The notes under the pieces are model-generated. The model saw nothing but the letters and a program-made list of their open reading frames with translations. It made no database searches and was not told the DNA's origin. The position numbers and the translations under genes were made by a program. Shown here one piece after another: positions 37,796 to 46,727 of a stretch of 64,000 nucleotides of DNA; within the stretch, counting starts at the first letter, position 1, and each line of letters opens with the position of its first letter. Source of the stretch: Rhodopseudomonas sp. P2A-2r (GTDB taxonomy: Bacteria; Pseudomonadota; Alphaproteobacteria; Rhizobiales; Xanthobacteraceae); assembly GCF_026015985.1 (NCBI RefSeq), contig NZ_CP110389.1, forward strand, positions 930,001 through 994,000, in the 5' to 3' direction.

Positions 37796-39115
37796 CTATT
37801 GGAACGACGTCCTGACCATCGCCGGATAACGCCAGGCCTGCAGCACGCCGCGCGACAGCAGGAATGCCAGGAACGCAATCCACAGGCCGGCATTGCCGAG
37901 CGGCGCCAGCACGTACCAGGCGGCGACATAGATCGCCAGCGCCGCCAGCATCAGGTTGCGCATGTCGCGCGCCCAGGCCGCGCCGATGTAGATGCCGTCA
38001 AAAGCGTAGGCCAGCACGCCGCAGGCCGGCGCCAGCGCTGCCAGGATCATGAACTCGCGCGCGGCGAAGCGCACCTCCGGGCTGGCGGTAATGATGTCGA
38101 TGAGTGAATTTCCAAATATTGCGAACAACAGTGTGACGCCGACGCCGAAGGCAGCGCTCCAGCCCAGCACCAGCTGGACCGCGCGGCCGAATTGCCGGCG
38201 GTCACGCGCGCCAAATCCCTGGCCGCATAATTGCTCGGCGGCGGTGGCGAGGCCATCGAGAAAGAACGAACCGATCATCACGAAGTTGTTCAGCACCGCA
38301 TTGGCGGCCAGGGTCAGGTCGCCGGCGCGCGCGCCCTGGGCGGTGAAAAACAGAAACGCCGCGATCAGTGCCGCGGTGCGGATCATGATGTCGCGGTTGA
38401 CCGCGAACAATCGCAGCAGCCGTTCGCGGTCGAACAGGACGGCGCGCGACACGCGCGCATTTGCGTCGAGCATGCGCCACACCACGACGACGCCCGCGGT
38501 GAAGCCGATGGTCTCGGCGGTCACGGTAGCCAGCGCGGCGCCCGATATGCCGAAGCCGAGTCGCAACACCAGCAATGCGGTGAGCGCCATGTTGATGAGA
38601 TTGATGCTGACCTGCAGGGTCAGTGCGATGCCGGTGCGGGCCTGGCCGACCAGCCAGCCGAGAATCACGTAGTTGCCGAGCATCAGCGGCGCCGACCACA
38701 GCCGGATGAAGAAGTAGGTCTTGGCGGCTGAGGTGACGGCGTCGCTGCCGCCCATGATGCCGAACACCAGCGCGCCCAGCGGCGTGCGCAGCACGATCAG
38801 GGTCAGTCCGATCGCCGCCCCCAGCATCAGCGCGCGCAGCAGGATCGCGCGCACCTCGATGCGGTCACCGGCGCCGAGCGCCTGCGCGGTGAACGCCACC
38901 GTCGCCATGCGCAAAAAGCCGAACAGCCAGAAGATGCAGTCGAAGGCGATCGAGGCCATGGCCACGCCGCCCAGCAGATGCGGATCGCCGAGCTGGCCGA
39001 CCGCGGTGGTGGAGACGATGCCGAGCAGCGGCGTGGTGAGATTGGCCAGCATCGCCGGGCCGGCGATGGCAAAGACGCGCCGGTGACCGACCGGTCTTGT
39101 CGGAGACACCAGCAT
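37796..39115 (-). CDS. MATE family efflux transporter (DinF type)
   Basis: 439 residues with about twelve membrane segments. AIAGPAMLANLTTPLLGIVSTTAVGQLG at the N-terminus and ASIAFDCIFWLFGFLRMATVAFTAQALGAGD are DinF-type features. It is a second, distinct MATE from the one at 9.5 kb. The small membrane gene that follows is 12 bases away upstream on the same strand. Confidence 0.9.
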   Translation of the reverse strand: MLVSPTRPVGHRRVFAIAGPAMLANLTTPLLGIVSTTAVGQLGDPHLLGGVAMASIAFDCIFWLFGFLRMATVAFTAQALGAGDRIEVRAILLRALMLGAAIGLTLIVLRTPLGALVFGIMGGSDAVTSAAKTYFFIRLWSAPLMLGNYVILGWLVGQARTGIALTLQVSINLINMALTALLVLRLGFGISGAALATVTAETIGFTAGVVVVWRMLDANARVSRAVLFDRERLLRLFAVNRDIMIRTAALIAAFLFFTAQGARAGDLTLAANAVLNNFVMIGSFFLDGLATAAEQLCGQGFGARDRRQFGRAVQLVLGWSAAFGVGVTLLFAIFGNSLIDIITASPEVRFAAREFMILAALAPACGVLAYAFDGIYIGAAWARDMRNLMLAALAIYVAAWYVLAPLGNAGLWIAFLAFLLSRGVLQAWRYPAMVRTSFQ

Positions 39116-39127
39116 TCTGCGTCGGAT

Positions 39128-39433
39128 CTATCGGCCGCGCGGTGCGCTGAACATCCGCGAGATCAGCCAGATCGGCACCACGATCACGGCGCCGAGCAGG
39201 AAATAGCGCCACAGCCCGGTAACCGCGTCGAAGCCGAGGTCATAGATCCACTGGAACAGGCGGCGGATGCTGGTGACGATGTTCCATGGGTCGAGGCCGA
39301 TGGCCGCGAGCACCACGCCGACCAGGATCGACAGCAGCACAAGGCGCCCAAGCACCGCCAGCGGCGAGCCGCCGAGGAAGCGCGAGAGGCCGTCTTGTTG
39401 GCGCACCGGCACGTCGCGGACATCGTTCTGCAT
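39128..39433 (-). CDS. Small membrane protein, DUF6460-like
   Basis: 101 residues with two or three hydrophobic segments (VLGRLVLLSILVGVVLAAIGL and WRYFLLGAVIVVPIWLIS). The intervening NIVTSIRRLFQWIYDLG is amphipathic. It resembles a family of unknown function found near DinF-like genes in rhizobia. The second of two adjacent ATGs (39433) is better spaced from AGGAG. Confidence 0.7.
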   Translation of the reverse strand: MQNDVRDVPVRQQDGLSRFLGGSPLAVLGRLVLLSILVGVVLAAIGLDPWNIVTSIRRLFQWIYDLGFDAVTGLWRYFLLGAVIVVPIWLISRMFSAPRGR

Positions 39434-39540
39434 CATCGTCTCCTGGGCGCGAAATCGCGTCTTGATCATAGGCGGTTCGGGCTGAATGGGAAACCTGGAT
39501 GGTCTATCGACGCGTTGCCACCGCTCACTCCCTGTCGTCG

Positions 39541-39650
39541 CCCGGCCGGCGCGCAATTGCGCGCAAGGACCGGGCGACCCAGTAAACGCCGGCAGCTGCG
39601 CTCATGCGCAACCGACAGCGTTTACTGGATCCCTGCTTTCGCAGGGATGA
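39541..39650. repeat. Inverted repeat at the 3' end of the DNA ligase gene
   Basis: CCAGTAAACGC (39579) and GCGTTTACTGG (39618) are perfect inverted copies, with flanking hairpins GCGCGCAATTGCGCGC and CCCTGCTTTCGCAGGG. The ligase stop codon falls inside the right arm. A related element is at 57.55-57.65 kb. Confidence 0.75.
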
Positions 39651-41319
39651 GAGCCGGGGAGGGTGACACCTCCTGTGCCTCCGCCTTCAGCAGGCGCTCC
39701 AGCGTCTCGAGCCGATCCGCTTCCGCCGGCGGCTTGTCCCAGCGCAGTCGACTGATGCGCGGAAACCGCATAGCGACGCCGGACTTGTGCCGAGGCGAGC
39801 GCGCCAGGCCCTCGAACGCGACTTCCAGCACCAGGCCCTGATCCGGCTCGTGCACCACGTGGCGCACCGGTCCGAATTTCTCGGTGGTGTTGCGGCGGAC
39901 GAAGCGGTCGATCTGCAGCAGTTCCTCGTCGGTGAAGCCGAAATAGGCCTTGCCCACCGGCACCAGCTGGTCGCCGCCTTCGCCCGCGGTCCAGACGCCG
40001 AACGTGTAATCCGAATAATAGGACGAGCGCTTGCCGTGGCCCCGCTGCGCATACATCAGCACGGCGTCGATGATATGCGGATCGCGTTTCCACTTCCACC
40101 ACTGGCCCTTCGGCCGCCCCGGCAGATAGGCGGCGTCGCGCCGCTTCAGCATCACGCCCTCGACGGCATCGGCGTCGTCACCTGCACCCGCGCTGGCAGG
40201 ATCGGCGCGGGCGGCGGTGAGGTCGGCCCAGGCGGCAAACGGGATCGTCGGCGACAGGTCGATGCGGGAATCGTCGAGCTGCTTCACAAAGGCCTCGAGC
40301 TTCGTGCGGCGCTGTTCGAACGGCAGCTCGCGCAGATCGTTCTCGCCATCGCCCAGGAGGTCATAGGCGCGCAGATGGATCGGATAGTCCTTGATCAGCT
40401 TGGCCGAGACGACCTTGCGGTTCAGCCGCTGCTGCAGCACGTTGAATGACTGCACCCGACTGTCGCGCAGCACCAGCAGCTCGCCGTCGATGGCCCCGGG
40501 CAGCCGCAGGCTTGGCAGCAGATCGGGAAAGCTCGCGGTGATGTCCTCGCCGCTGCGCGAGTACAGCCGCGCGACGATATTGCCCTTGTCGTCGCGGCCG
40601 CTGACGGCCTGGATGCGGATGCCGTCCCATTTCCATTCGGCGATATAGTGCGTGGGATCGAGATGGGTGAAGTCGCCGTCCTCGATGGCATGCGCCAGCA
40701 TCACCGGTCGGAACGGCGCCGGATCGAGATTGACGGGTTTTTCCGCGCGGCCTTCCAGCCAGGCGAACAGTTCCGGATAGGGCGGCGCCAGCCCCGGCCA
40801 CATCAGCTCGACGTCGTGCGGGTCCTTGTCGCCGAGCGCCGCTGCGGCGGTCTTGGCCAGCCGCGCCGAGACGCCGATCCGCATGCCGCCGGTGACCAGC
40901 TTCAGCAGGGCCCAGCGCCCGGTTTCGTCGAGTTCATCGAGCCAGCGCGCCAGCTGTGCCGGCAGTTCGGCCTTGCCGAGCGTGCGCAACGTGGTGACGA
41001 CTTCGGTCAGCGTCGGCGGCGGCGGATTGTTGTGGGCCAGCAGCTCCGCCTTCGGCCACATCAGCGCCACGGTCTCCGAGAGATCGCCGACATAATCGTA
41101 GGACAGTGCGAACAACACCGGGTCGGTACGCGCGGAGATCAGGTCGCGAATCAATCCGGCCTTGGCGTGCTTGAACGACAGCGCACCGGTCAGCGCCGCC
41201 AGCGCATAGCCGCGGTCGGGATCGGCGGTCTCGCGAAAGTAAGACGTGATCAGCCGCAGCTTGTTGTTGCGGCCGGGCTCGTAAGCGAGGCGGTCGAGCA
41301 GTTCGGCGAAGCGGTTCAT
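39622..41319 (-). CDS. ATP-dependent DNA ligase, repair-cluster type
   Basis: 565-residue ligase of the bacterial LigB/LigC-like 'ligase-associated' group. The nucleotidyl-transferase lysine lies in HYIAEWKWDGIRIQAV near residue 225. Other ligase motifs are RLYSRSGEDITASFPDL, AIDGELLVL and VMLKRRDAAYLPGRPKGQWWKWK. An N-terminal DNA-binding domain precedes it. It overlaps the exonuclease gene by four bases. The last eleven or so residues (PALIPAKAGIQ) are encoded by the intergenic repeat. Confidence 0.93.
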   Translation of the reverse strand: MNRFAELLDRLAYEPGRNNKLRLITSYFRETADPDRGYALAALTGALSFKHAKAGLIRDLISARTDPVLFALSYDYVGDLSETVALMWPKAELLAHNNPPPPTLTEVVTTLRTLGKAELPAQLARWLDELDETGRWALLKLVTGGMRIGVSARLAKTAAAALGDKDPHDVELMWPGLAPPYPELFAWLEGRAEKPVNLDPAPFRPVMLAHAIEDGDFTHLDPTHYIAEWKWDGIRIQAVSGRDDKGNIVARLYSRSGEDITASFPDLLPSLRLPGAIDGELLVLRDSRVQSFNVLQQRLNRKVVSAKLIKDYPIHLRAYDLLGDGENDLRELPFEQRRTKLEAFVKQLDDSRIDLSPTIPFAAWADLTAARADPASAGAGDDADAVEGVMLKRRDAAYLPGRPKGQWWKWKRDPHIIDAVLMYAQRGHGKRSSYYSDYTFGVWTAGEGGDQLVPVGKAYFGFTDEELLQIDRFVRRNTTEKFGPVRHVVHEPDQGLVLEVAFEGLARSPRHKSGVAMRFPRISRLRWDKPPAEADRLETLERLLKAEAQEVSPSPALIPAKAGIQ

Positions 41320-42356
41320 GCCTCCATCGCCTCATCCGCCGGCAGCGTTTCCGATTCGTCCTCGTCGCCATAGCCGACCAGCGCCAGCGGTCGCGCGAGC
41401 AGGCCCTTGGTCTGGCACCAGTGCACCAGCGCGTCCTCCTGGCCGTGGGTGACCCAGATCTCGCCGGCACCGGTGGCGCCGATGGTGGCGATCAGCCCGT
41501 CCCAGTCGGCATGGTCGGAAATCACCAGCGGCAGTTCGACGCCGCGCTGGCGGGCACGGGCGCGGACCCGCATCCAGCCGGATGCAAAGGCTGTCACCGG
41601 ATCGGGAAAACGCCGCGTCCACACATCCGACGTCGCCGACGGCGGCGCCAGCGTGATGGTGCCGGCGAGATCGGCCTTCTTCATCCCCTTGACCGGGCGA
41701 AGGTCGCCGAGATCGATGCCGCGGCTTTCGTAGTAGCGCGTGATCTTCTCCATGGCGCCATGCAGGTAGATCGGTGCGTCGTAGCCGGTGGCGCGGATCA
41801 GCGCGATGACACGTTGTGCCTTCCCCAGCGAGTAGGCACCGACCAGATGCGCGCGTTCCGGGAACAGCGCGACGGAGTCGAGCAGCTTCTTCACCTCGAG
41901 CGCGGCGTCGCCATGGCGGAACACCGGCAGGCCGAAGGTGGCCTCGGTGATGAACACGTCGCACGGCACCACCTCGAACGCCGCACACGTCGGGTCCGGC
42001 GCATCCTTGTAGTCGCCCGATGCGACGATGCAGATGTCTTTACAGGTGACGGCGATCTGCGCCGAGCCCAGCACATGGCCGGCGGGATGGCACTTGATGG
42101 TGACCTCGCCGAGTTTCAGCGTCTCGCCATAGGCTATCGCCTGCGTGCTGCCGGCAAAGTTGTCGCCATAACGCAGCCGCATCATGTCGAGGGTTTCCTG
42201 CGTCGCCAGCACGTGGCCGTGGCCCGGCCGGGCGTGGTCGGAATGGCCGTGGGTGATCACCGCGCGCTCGACCGGGCGGACGGGATCGATATGGAAGCCG
42301 CCCGGCTTGCAGCACAGGCCGGCAGGGACCGGGATAAGAATGTCTTGTGGACGCAT
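41316..42356 (-). CDS. Ligase-associated DNA repair exonuclease (metallo-beta-lactamase fold)
   Basis: 346-residue nuclease of the beta-CASP metallo-beta-lactamase group. The metal-binding motif is THGHSDHARPGHG near residue 35; further ligands are in CHPAGHVLGSAQI, ASGDYK and ISDHADWDGL. It is encoded with the ligase in an overlapping pair, as in the four-gene MPE-Exo-Lhr-Lig repair set described in Pseudomonas. The start MRPQDILIPV at 42356 is preferred over an upstream ATG at 42413. Confidence 0.92.
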   Translation of the reverse strand: MRPQDILIPVPAGLCCKPGGFHIDPVRPVERAVITHGHSDHARPGHGHVLATQETLDMMRLRYGDNFAGSTQAIAYGETLKLGEVTIKCHPAGHVLGSAQIAVTCKDICIVASGDYKDAPDPTCAAFEVVPCDVFITEATFGLPVFRHGDAALEVKKLLDSVALFPERAHLVGAYSLGKAQRVIALIRATGYDAPIYLHGAMEKITRYYESRGIDLGDLRPVKGMKKADLAGTITLAPPSATSDVWTRRFPDPVTAFASGWMRVRARARQRGVELPLVISDHADWDGLIATIGATGAGEIWVTHGQEDALVHWCQTKGLLARPLALVGYGDEDESETLPADEAMEA

Positions 42357-42434
42357 CTGGGCTATATAGGTCCGCGCGGGGTTCATTCGAGTCGGCTGAT
42401 CTGACGAATGCACCGCCTCCCGATCGGTTCCCCC

Positions 42435-43367
42435 ATGCCCGCACGCCTGTTCATGTCATCAGGCGATCTGAACGCGGACCGCCGCTTCGACTATGCCCGC
42501 GACCTGCAGGTGCAGGGCGATCTGGTGGCGGCGGAGGACCTGTTCGTGCAGGCCACCGACCTCGCCCCGGGCTTTGCCACCGCCTGGTTCGTGCTCGGCG
42601 AAGTCCGGGAACAGCTCGGCGACACCGAAGGCGCGATCCTGGCGTTCCGCAGCGCGCGGCGCACCGATGCGGGCGACCGCAACGGCGCCGCGCTGCGGCT
42701 GATGCGGCTCGGCGACGTCGCGGTGGCGGCGATGCCGCCGACCTATGTCAGCGCGCTGTTCGACCAGTACGCGCCAAAATTCGATATGGCGCTGGTGAAG
42801 ACGCTGGGCTATCGCGGCCCGGCGGTGTTGTTCGATGCCGTCCACGCGGCCTGTGCCGCTGCCGATCGTCCGATGCAATTTGCCCGCGGCATCGATCTCG
42901 GCTGCGGCACCGGTCTGGCGGCTGTCGCCTTCGCCGCCAACAACGGCGCCATGATCGGCATCGATCTGTCGCCGCGGATGATCGAGCGTGCCCACGCGAC
43001 CGGTCTGTATGCCGAGCTTGAAGTGGCTGAGATCGTCGAGGGACTTCGTCACCGCGCCGACGCCAGCGCCGATCTGGTGCTCGGCGCCGATGTGCTGATC
43101 TATCTGCATGATCTGGCACCGGTGCTGGCCGAGACCGCGCGCGTGCTGACGCCCGGCGGTCTGCTGGCGTTCACCGTGGAAACCCACAATGGCGAGGGCG
43201 TCGTGCTCGGCGCCGGGCTTCGTTACGCCCACGGCATCGCCTGCGTCCGCGCTGCGCTGGCGTCAGCCGGCCTGACGCTGCTGTCCCTGGAGGCCGTCTC
43301 GGCCCGTACCGAGGCCGGTGCGCCGGTGCCGGGCCTGGTGGCCGTGGCGGTCAGGCCGCACGGCTAG
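42435..43367 (+). CDS. Class I SAM methyltransferase with TPR-like N-terminus
   Basis: 310 residues. The first 90 or so form a TPR-type helical repeat (FDYARDLQVQGDLVAAEDLFVQA). The methyltransferase domain has the SAM motif GIDLGCGTGLAAVAFA near residue 160 and GADVLIYLHDLAPVLAETARVL. The substrate is unknown. Start codons at 42408 or 42435 are both possible; the latter is chosen as MPARLFMSSGD. Confidence 0.85.
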   Translation: MPARLFMSSGDLNADRRFDYARDLQVQGDLVAAEDLFVQATDLAPGFATAWFVLGEVREQLGDTEGAILAFRSARRTDAGDRNGAALRLMRLGDVAVAAMPPTYVSALFDQYAPKFDMALVKTLGYRGPAVLFDAVHAACAAADRPMQFARGIDLGCGTGLAAVAFAANNGAMIGIDLSPRMIERAHATGLYAELEVAEIVEGLRHRADASADLVLGADVLIYLHDLAPVLAETARVLTPGGLLAFTVETHNGEGVVLGAGLRYAHGIACVRAALASAGLTLLSLEAVSARTEAGAPVPGLVAVAVRPHG

Positions 43368-43420
43368 CAACCATCGCCATCACACGGATCGAACGGCGCT
43401 GTTCGTTCCACCTATCCCCA

Positions 43421-43450
43421 CAAACAAAAACCCCGGCCGCGAGGCCGGGG
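43421..43450 (-). terminator. Terminator of the first tandem porin
   Basis: CCCCGGCC and GGCCGGGG pair across a GCGA loop, followed on the minus strand by TTTTTGTTTG. The same terminator recurs after each porin copy. Confidence 0.9.
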
Positions 43451-43476
43451 TTTTGAAGTTTCGGAGTTCGTTGGGA

Positions 43477-44925
43477 TCAGAACCTGGCGATGACCGGGGT
43501 GTCGAAATGATAGTTCAGGCCGGTCCGGAAGATGTGCTCGGTGACGCTCGTTGAAAACGTGTGCGTCGCGCCGAGCGCGGTGAAGCTGCCGGTGCTGCGT
43601 CCGAGATCAACGTAAAGATACTCGGTCTTCGACGTCCAGTTCGGTGCGGCCCAGCCGAAGAACTGCATGGGACGCTCGATGCCGCCGCCGGCGGTCCAGC
43701 CGCCGCGGCTGTTCTTGAACGTGAAGGCGGCGGTACCGCCTGTCGTGGCTTGGGCAACAACGTCGGTCTTGACCTCGCCATAGGCAAAGCCGCCGGTTGC
43801 ATAAAACAGTGTCGATCCCACCGTATAGCCGAGCCGTCCGCGCGCCCTGCCGAGCCAGGACAGTTTCTGGTCAAGCGCGATCGACAGCGCGGTGGTGCAC
43901 AGGGTGAGGCAGGCCTTGTCGTCCTTTTGCGTCGATCCCTGGAAATCGGCCTCGACGCCGGCGACCCACGCGCCCGACTGCCAGTTGTAGCCAACCTGCC
44001 CGCCGCCGAGGAAGCCCTGCGGGACGAGGTCGAACTGTTCGTTATAGGCGCCGACCGCGTAGGAGCTGCGGTTGCGGCCGTAGCCGGAGCCGAAATTGCC
44101 GCCGACATAGCTGCCCGACCAGTTTGCCGGCGCCGGCGGTGCATAGGCGGCGACGCTGCCGATCCGGTAGTTCAGTCCGGCGCGGAAGATGTTGTCGCGA
44201 TAGTTGGTATCGACGGTGTGCGGCACGGTGGCAAACGTATAGCTGCCGGTGCGCGAACCGAGATCCAGATACAGATATTCGAGTTTGCCGGTCCAGTTGC
44301 CGCCGAGCGCGGCTTCGACGCCGCTGCCGATGGCGTAGCCGGTGCGGACCTGTTCGTTGACGAAAGTGCCGGTTGATACGGCCGGTGCCAGGCCGCCGAA
44401 TGTTGCCGGCGTCGCGGTCTCAACGATACTGGTCTTCACGTTGCCGTAAGCGAAGCCGCCGGTGAAATAGCCCAGCACCGGCCCGGTGGTGTAGCCGATC
44501 CGCCCGCGTACGGTGCCGAACCAGTCCAGCTTGCGATCGAGTTGCACACGGTTCGTCGCTGAACAGACGAACAGGCAGGCGTCGTCTTGCTGACCGGCCC
44601 CCTGGATGTCGGCTTCGAGGCCGAGCACCCAATTTTTTATCTGCCAGTTGTAGCCGGCCTGGATGCCGCCGATGGCACCGAACGGTGACAGGTGGGTCTG
44701 CTCGGACGACCGGGCGGGAATCGACAGTCGGGTCAGGTCGCGCCCGACGCCCACTCCGGCGTTGACGCCCAGATAGAACCCACTCCAGTCATAGGCCGCC
44801 GCCAGTGCGGGTGCCTTGGTGTAGGGTTTCACCGGCATATCAGCGGCTTGCGCGCCTGCTGTCTGCGGCGAATCGGACACACTTTGCAACAATACCTCTG
44901 AAGTCCGCGGGAGGCGGGCCCACAA
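43477..44925 (-). CDS. Double-barrel Omp25/31-type porin, signal peptide lost
   Basis: 482 residues, ending in NYHFDTPVIARF, an outer-membrane C-terminal phenylalanine. Two homologous barrel units of about 215 residues each: YDWSGFYLGVNAGVGVGRD and later WSGSYVGGNFGSGYG. Before AQAADMPVKPY there is no hydrophobic signal region; the N-terminus is MWARLPRTSEVLLQSVSD from a TTG at 44925. That start lies in the T tract of the next gene's terminator and leaves no room for a promoter. It is probably a 5'-truncated copy, expressed only by read-through if at all. Confidence 0.8.
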   Translation of the reverse strand: MWARLPRTSEVLLQSVSDSPQTAGAQAADMPVKPYTKAPALAAAYDWSGFYLGVNAGVGVGRDLTRLSIPARSSEQTHLSPFGAIGGIQAGYNWQIKNWVLGLEADIQGAGQQDDACLFVCSATNRVQLDRKLDWFGTVRGRIGYTTGPVLGYFTGGFAYGNVKTSIVETATPATFGGLAPAVSTGTFVNEQVRTGYAIGSGVEAALGGNWTGKLEYLYLDLGSRTGSYTFATVPHTVDTNYRDNIFRAGLNYRIGSVAAYAPPAPANWSGSYVGGNFGSGYGRNRSSYAVGAYNEQFDLVPQGFLGGGQVGYNWQSGAWVAGVEADFQGSTQKDDKACLTLCTTALSIALDQKLSWLGRARGRLGYTVGSTLFYATGGFAYGEVKTDVVAQATTGGTAAFTFKNSRGGWTAGGGIERPMQFFGWAAPNWTSKTEYLYVDLGRSTGSFTALGATHTFSTSVTEHIFRTGLNYHFDTPVIARF

Positions 44926-44952
44926 ACAAAAACCCCGGCCGCGAGGCCGGGG
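44923..44952 (-). terminator. Terminator of the second tandem porin
   Basis: Same CCCCGGCC/GGCCGGGG hairpin and TTTTTGTTTG tract as the first copy. It overlaps the apparent start codon of the truncated porin downstream. Confidence 0.9.
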
Positions 44953-44979
44953 TTTTGAAGTTTCGGGAGTTTGCCGGGA

Positions 44980-46353
44980 TCAGTACCTGGCAACGACCGG
45001 GGTGTTGAAGTGGTAGTTCAGGCCGGTGCGGAAGATGTGTTCGGTGACGCTGGTGGTAGCGACCGTGGTGTTGACGGTGTTCGAGGTCGAGCCGAGATCG
45101 ACATAGAGATATTCGGCCTTCGAGGTCCAGTTCGGCCCGAACAGGCCGAATAGCTGAAACGGGGTTTCGAGACCCGCGCCCGCGGTCCAGCCGCTCCTTG
45201 TGGTCGAGGCATTGACCGCCTGGACGCCGTCTTCACTGATTTTGGTCTTCACCCCGCCGTAAGCGTAACCGCCGGTGGCGTAGAACAAGGTCGAACCGAC
45301 CGAGTAACCGAGGCGACCGCGAACGGTTCCGAACCACGGCAACTTGGCGTCATAGGCGACGCTGCCGAAGCCAACCACGGTCTTGTTATCGCGCTGGCTG
45401 GAGGCCTGGATGTCGGTTTCCAGACCGTAGACCCAGTTCGCGGCCTGCCAGTTATAACCAAGCTGCACGCCGCCATTGATGCCATCGGGAGCGAGGTTGA
45501 AGACCTCGTTTGCGCCCGGGTCGTCGGGAAGGTCGGCAGGTTTGACAAGGCTGCTGCGATCGCGGCCGGTGCCGGAGCCGACGTTGCCGCCGAGATACCA
45601 GCCGGTCCAGTCGGCTGCGGCGACCGGCACGTAAGCGCTGTTGCCGCCGACGCGATAATTCAGCCCGACGCGAAAGATGTTCTCGCGAACTTCGGTGTTG
45701 AGCGTCTGCGGGCCGAACGCGTAGCTGTTGTTGCCCATGTTCAGGTAGAGATGTTCGATCTTGCCGGTCCAGTTGCCGCCAAGTGCCGCTTCAACACCGC
45801 TGCCGACGACCCAGCCGTTCTGGATCTTGTTGGTCGAGAACACCGTCCCGGCATTATCGAAGCTGATGCTGGTCTTGACGTTGCCGTAAGCATAACCGCC
45901 GGTGACGTAGCTGAGCACGGGACCGGTGGCGCGGCCGATGCGGCCGCGAACCGTACCGAACCAGTCGATCCTCTGATTGTAGGCGGTCGGCAGCAACGGG
46001 CCGCCCAGATTGGTGCGGTCATCGCTCAGGCCAGCGCCTTGGATGTCGGCTTCGAGGCCGAAGACGACCGGGCCGAGCATGGAGCCGGTCTGCCAGTTGT
46101 AGCCGACCTGACCGCCGCCGAGAGCACCTTGCGGTGACAGGTAAATCGACTCGGTCCCCAAAACCCCGGCGTTATGGACAGCACGATCCCGGCCGAGCCC
46201 GATGCCCGCGTTGACGCCCAGATAGAAGCCGCTCCAGTCGTAAACGGCCACCACCGGCGCCTTGTAGTAGGGGGCTTTCGCAGCCATGTCGGCGGCCTGC
46301 GCGCCGGCGGTCAAACCGAGAAGCGTCGCGGTGGCAAGGAAAAGGCGCTTCAT
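44980..46353 (-). CDS. Double-barrel Omp25/31-type porin, complete
   Basis: 457 residues. Sec signal MKRLFLATATLLGLTAGAQA|AD. Two repeated beta-barrel units follow: YDWSGFYLGVNAGIGLGRD to FRVGLNYRVGG, then ADWTGWYLGGNVGSGTGRD to FRTGLNYHFNTPVVARY. Each has the FGTVRGRIG / FYATGGYAYGGVKT strands and YLYVDLG typical of Omp25/31. It ends in a C-terminal tyrosine. Predicted outer-membrane protein of 16 strands in total, or two 8-strand barrels. The start at 46353 was chosen for the signal peptide. Confidence 0.9.
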   Translation of the reverse strand: MKRLFLATATLLGLTAGAQAADMAAKAPYYKAPVVAVYDWSGFYLGVNAGIGLGRDRAVHNAGVLGTESIYLSPQGALGGGQVGYNWQTGSMLGPVVFGLEADIQGAGLSDDRTNLGGPLLPTAYNQRIDWFGTVRGRIGRATGPVLSYVTGGYAYGNVKTSISFDNAGTVFSTNKIQNGWVVGSGVEAALGGNWTGKIEHLYLNMGNNSYAFGPQTLNTEVRENIFRVGLNYRVGGNSAYVPVAAADWTGWYLGGNVGSGTGRDRSSLVKPADLPDDPGANEVFNLAPDGINGGVQLGYNWQAANWVYGLETDIQASSQRDNKTVVGFGSVAYDAKLPWFGTVRGRLGYSVGSTLFYATGGYAYGGVKTKISEDGVQAVNASTTRSGWTAGAGLETPFQLFGLFGPNWTSKAEYLYVDLGSTSNTVNTTVATTSVTEHIFRTGLNYHFNTPVVARY

Positions 46354-46488
46354 GAGGATTCCAGTTCGGCTGGCCGTCCATGGGGACATATGGATTTTGT
46401 CCGTAACGCTGAAGTTACGGCCTGTGGTAATTGGATAATGCTGCTCTCAGGTTAATTTTGTTCCCGCAAATAGCCGGGCATTTGCCGC

Positions 46489-46517
46489 AAAGCGAAAACC
46501 CCGGCCGCGAGGCCGGG
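46489..46517 (-). terminator. Orphan copy of the porin terminator
   Basis: CCCGGCC/GGCCGGG hairpin with a GCGA loop, flanked by TTTTCGC on the minus strand. No gene lies directly upstream of it on that strand. It may be a remnant of a deleted porin copy. Confidence 0.55.
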
Positions 46518-46670
46518 ATTTTCGTTTCAGCGTGGCCGTTGGCCGTGGCCGTCAGGCCGCAAGGCCAGGCGCCGTGCTTGCGGGCGAAGCATCAAGAGGC
46601 TGCAAGGGACGCCGGATTGCTTCATCGGAAGGACACCTCGCGATGACGGCGGAAGGGCCTGAGCACTCTG

Positions 46671-46700
46671 CAAACAAAAACCCCGGCCGCGACGCCGGGG
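46671..46700 (-). terminator. Terminator of the third tandem porin
   Basis: CCCCGGC and GCCGGGG stem (six-base loop CGCGAC) followed on the minus strand by TTTTTGTTTG. One base pair shorter than in the other copies. Confidence 0.88.
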
Positions 46701-46727
46701 TTTTGAAGTTTCGGGAGTTTGCCGGGA

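Larger units (their letters stand above)
46354..46727. other. Non-coding spacer between second and third porin genes
   Basis: 374 bases. It holds the promoter region of the second porin, an orphan terminator-like hairpin (46489-46517), a fragment of the GTCATTGCGAG-type repeat (about 46610-46647) and the terminator of the third porin. No gene is seen. Confidence 0.7.

Noticed and set aside
46531..46570. Similarity of this spacer to the 3' end of the methyltransferase gene at about 43335-43366
   Set aside because: About 25 GC-rich bases match with two differences, but the order relative to the terminator is reversed; too weak to claim a duplication.
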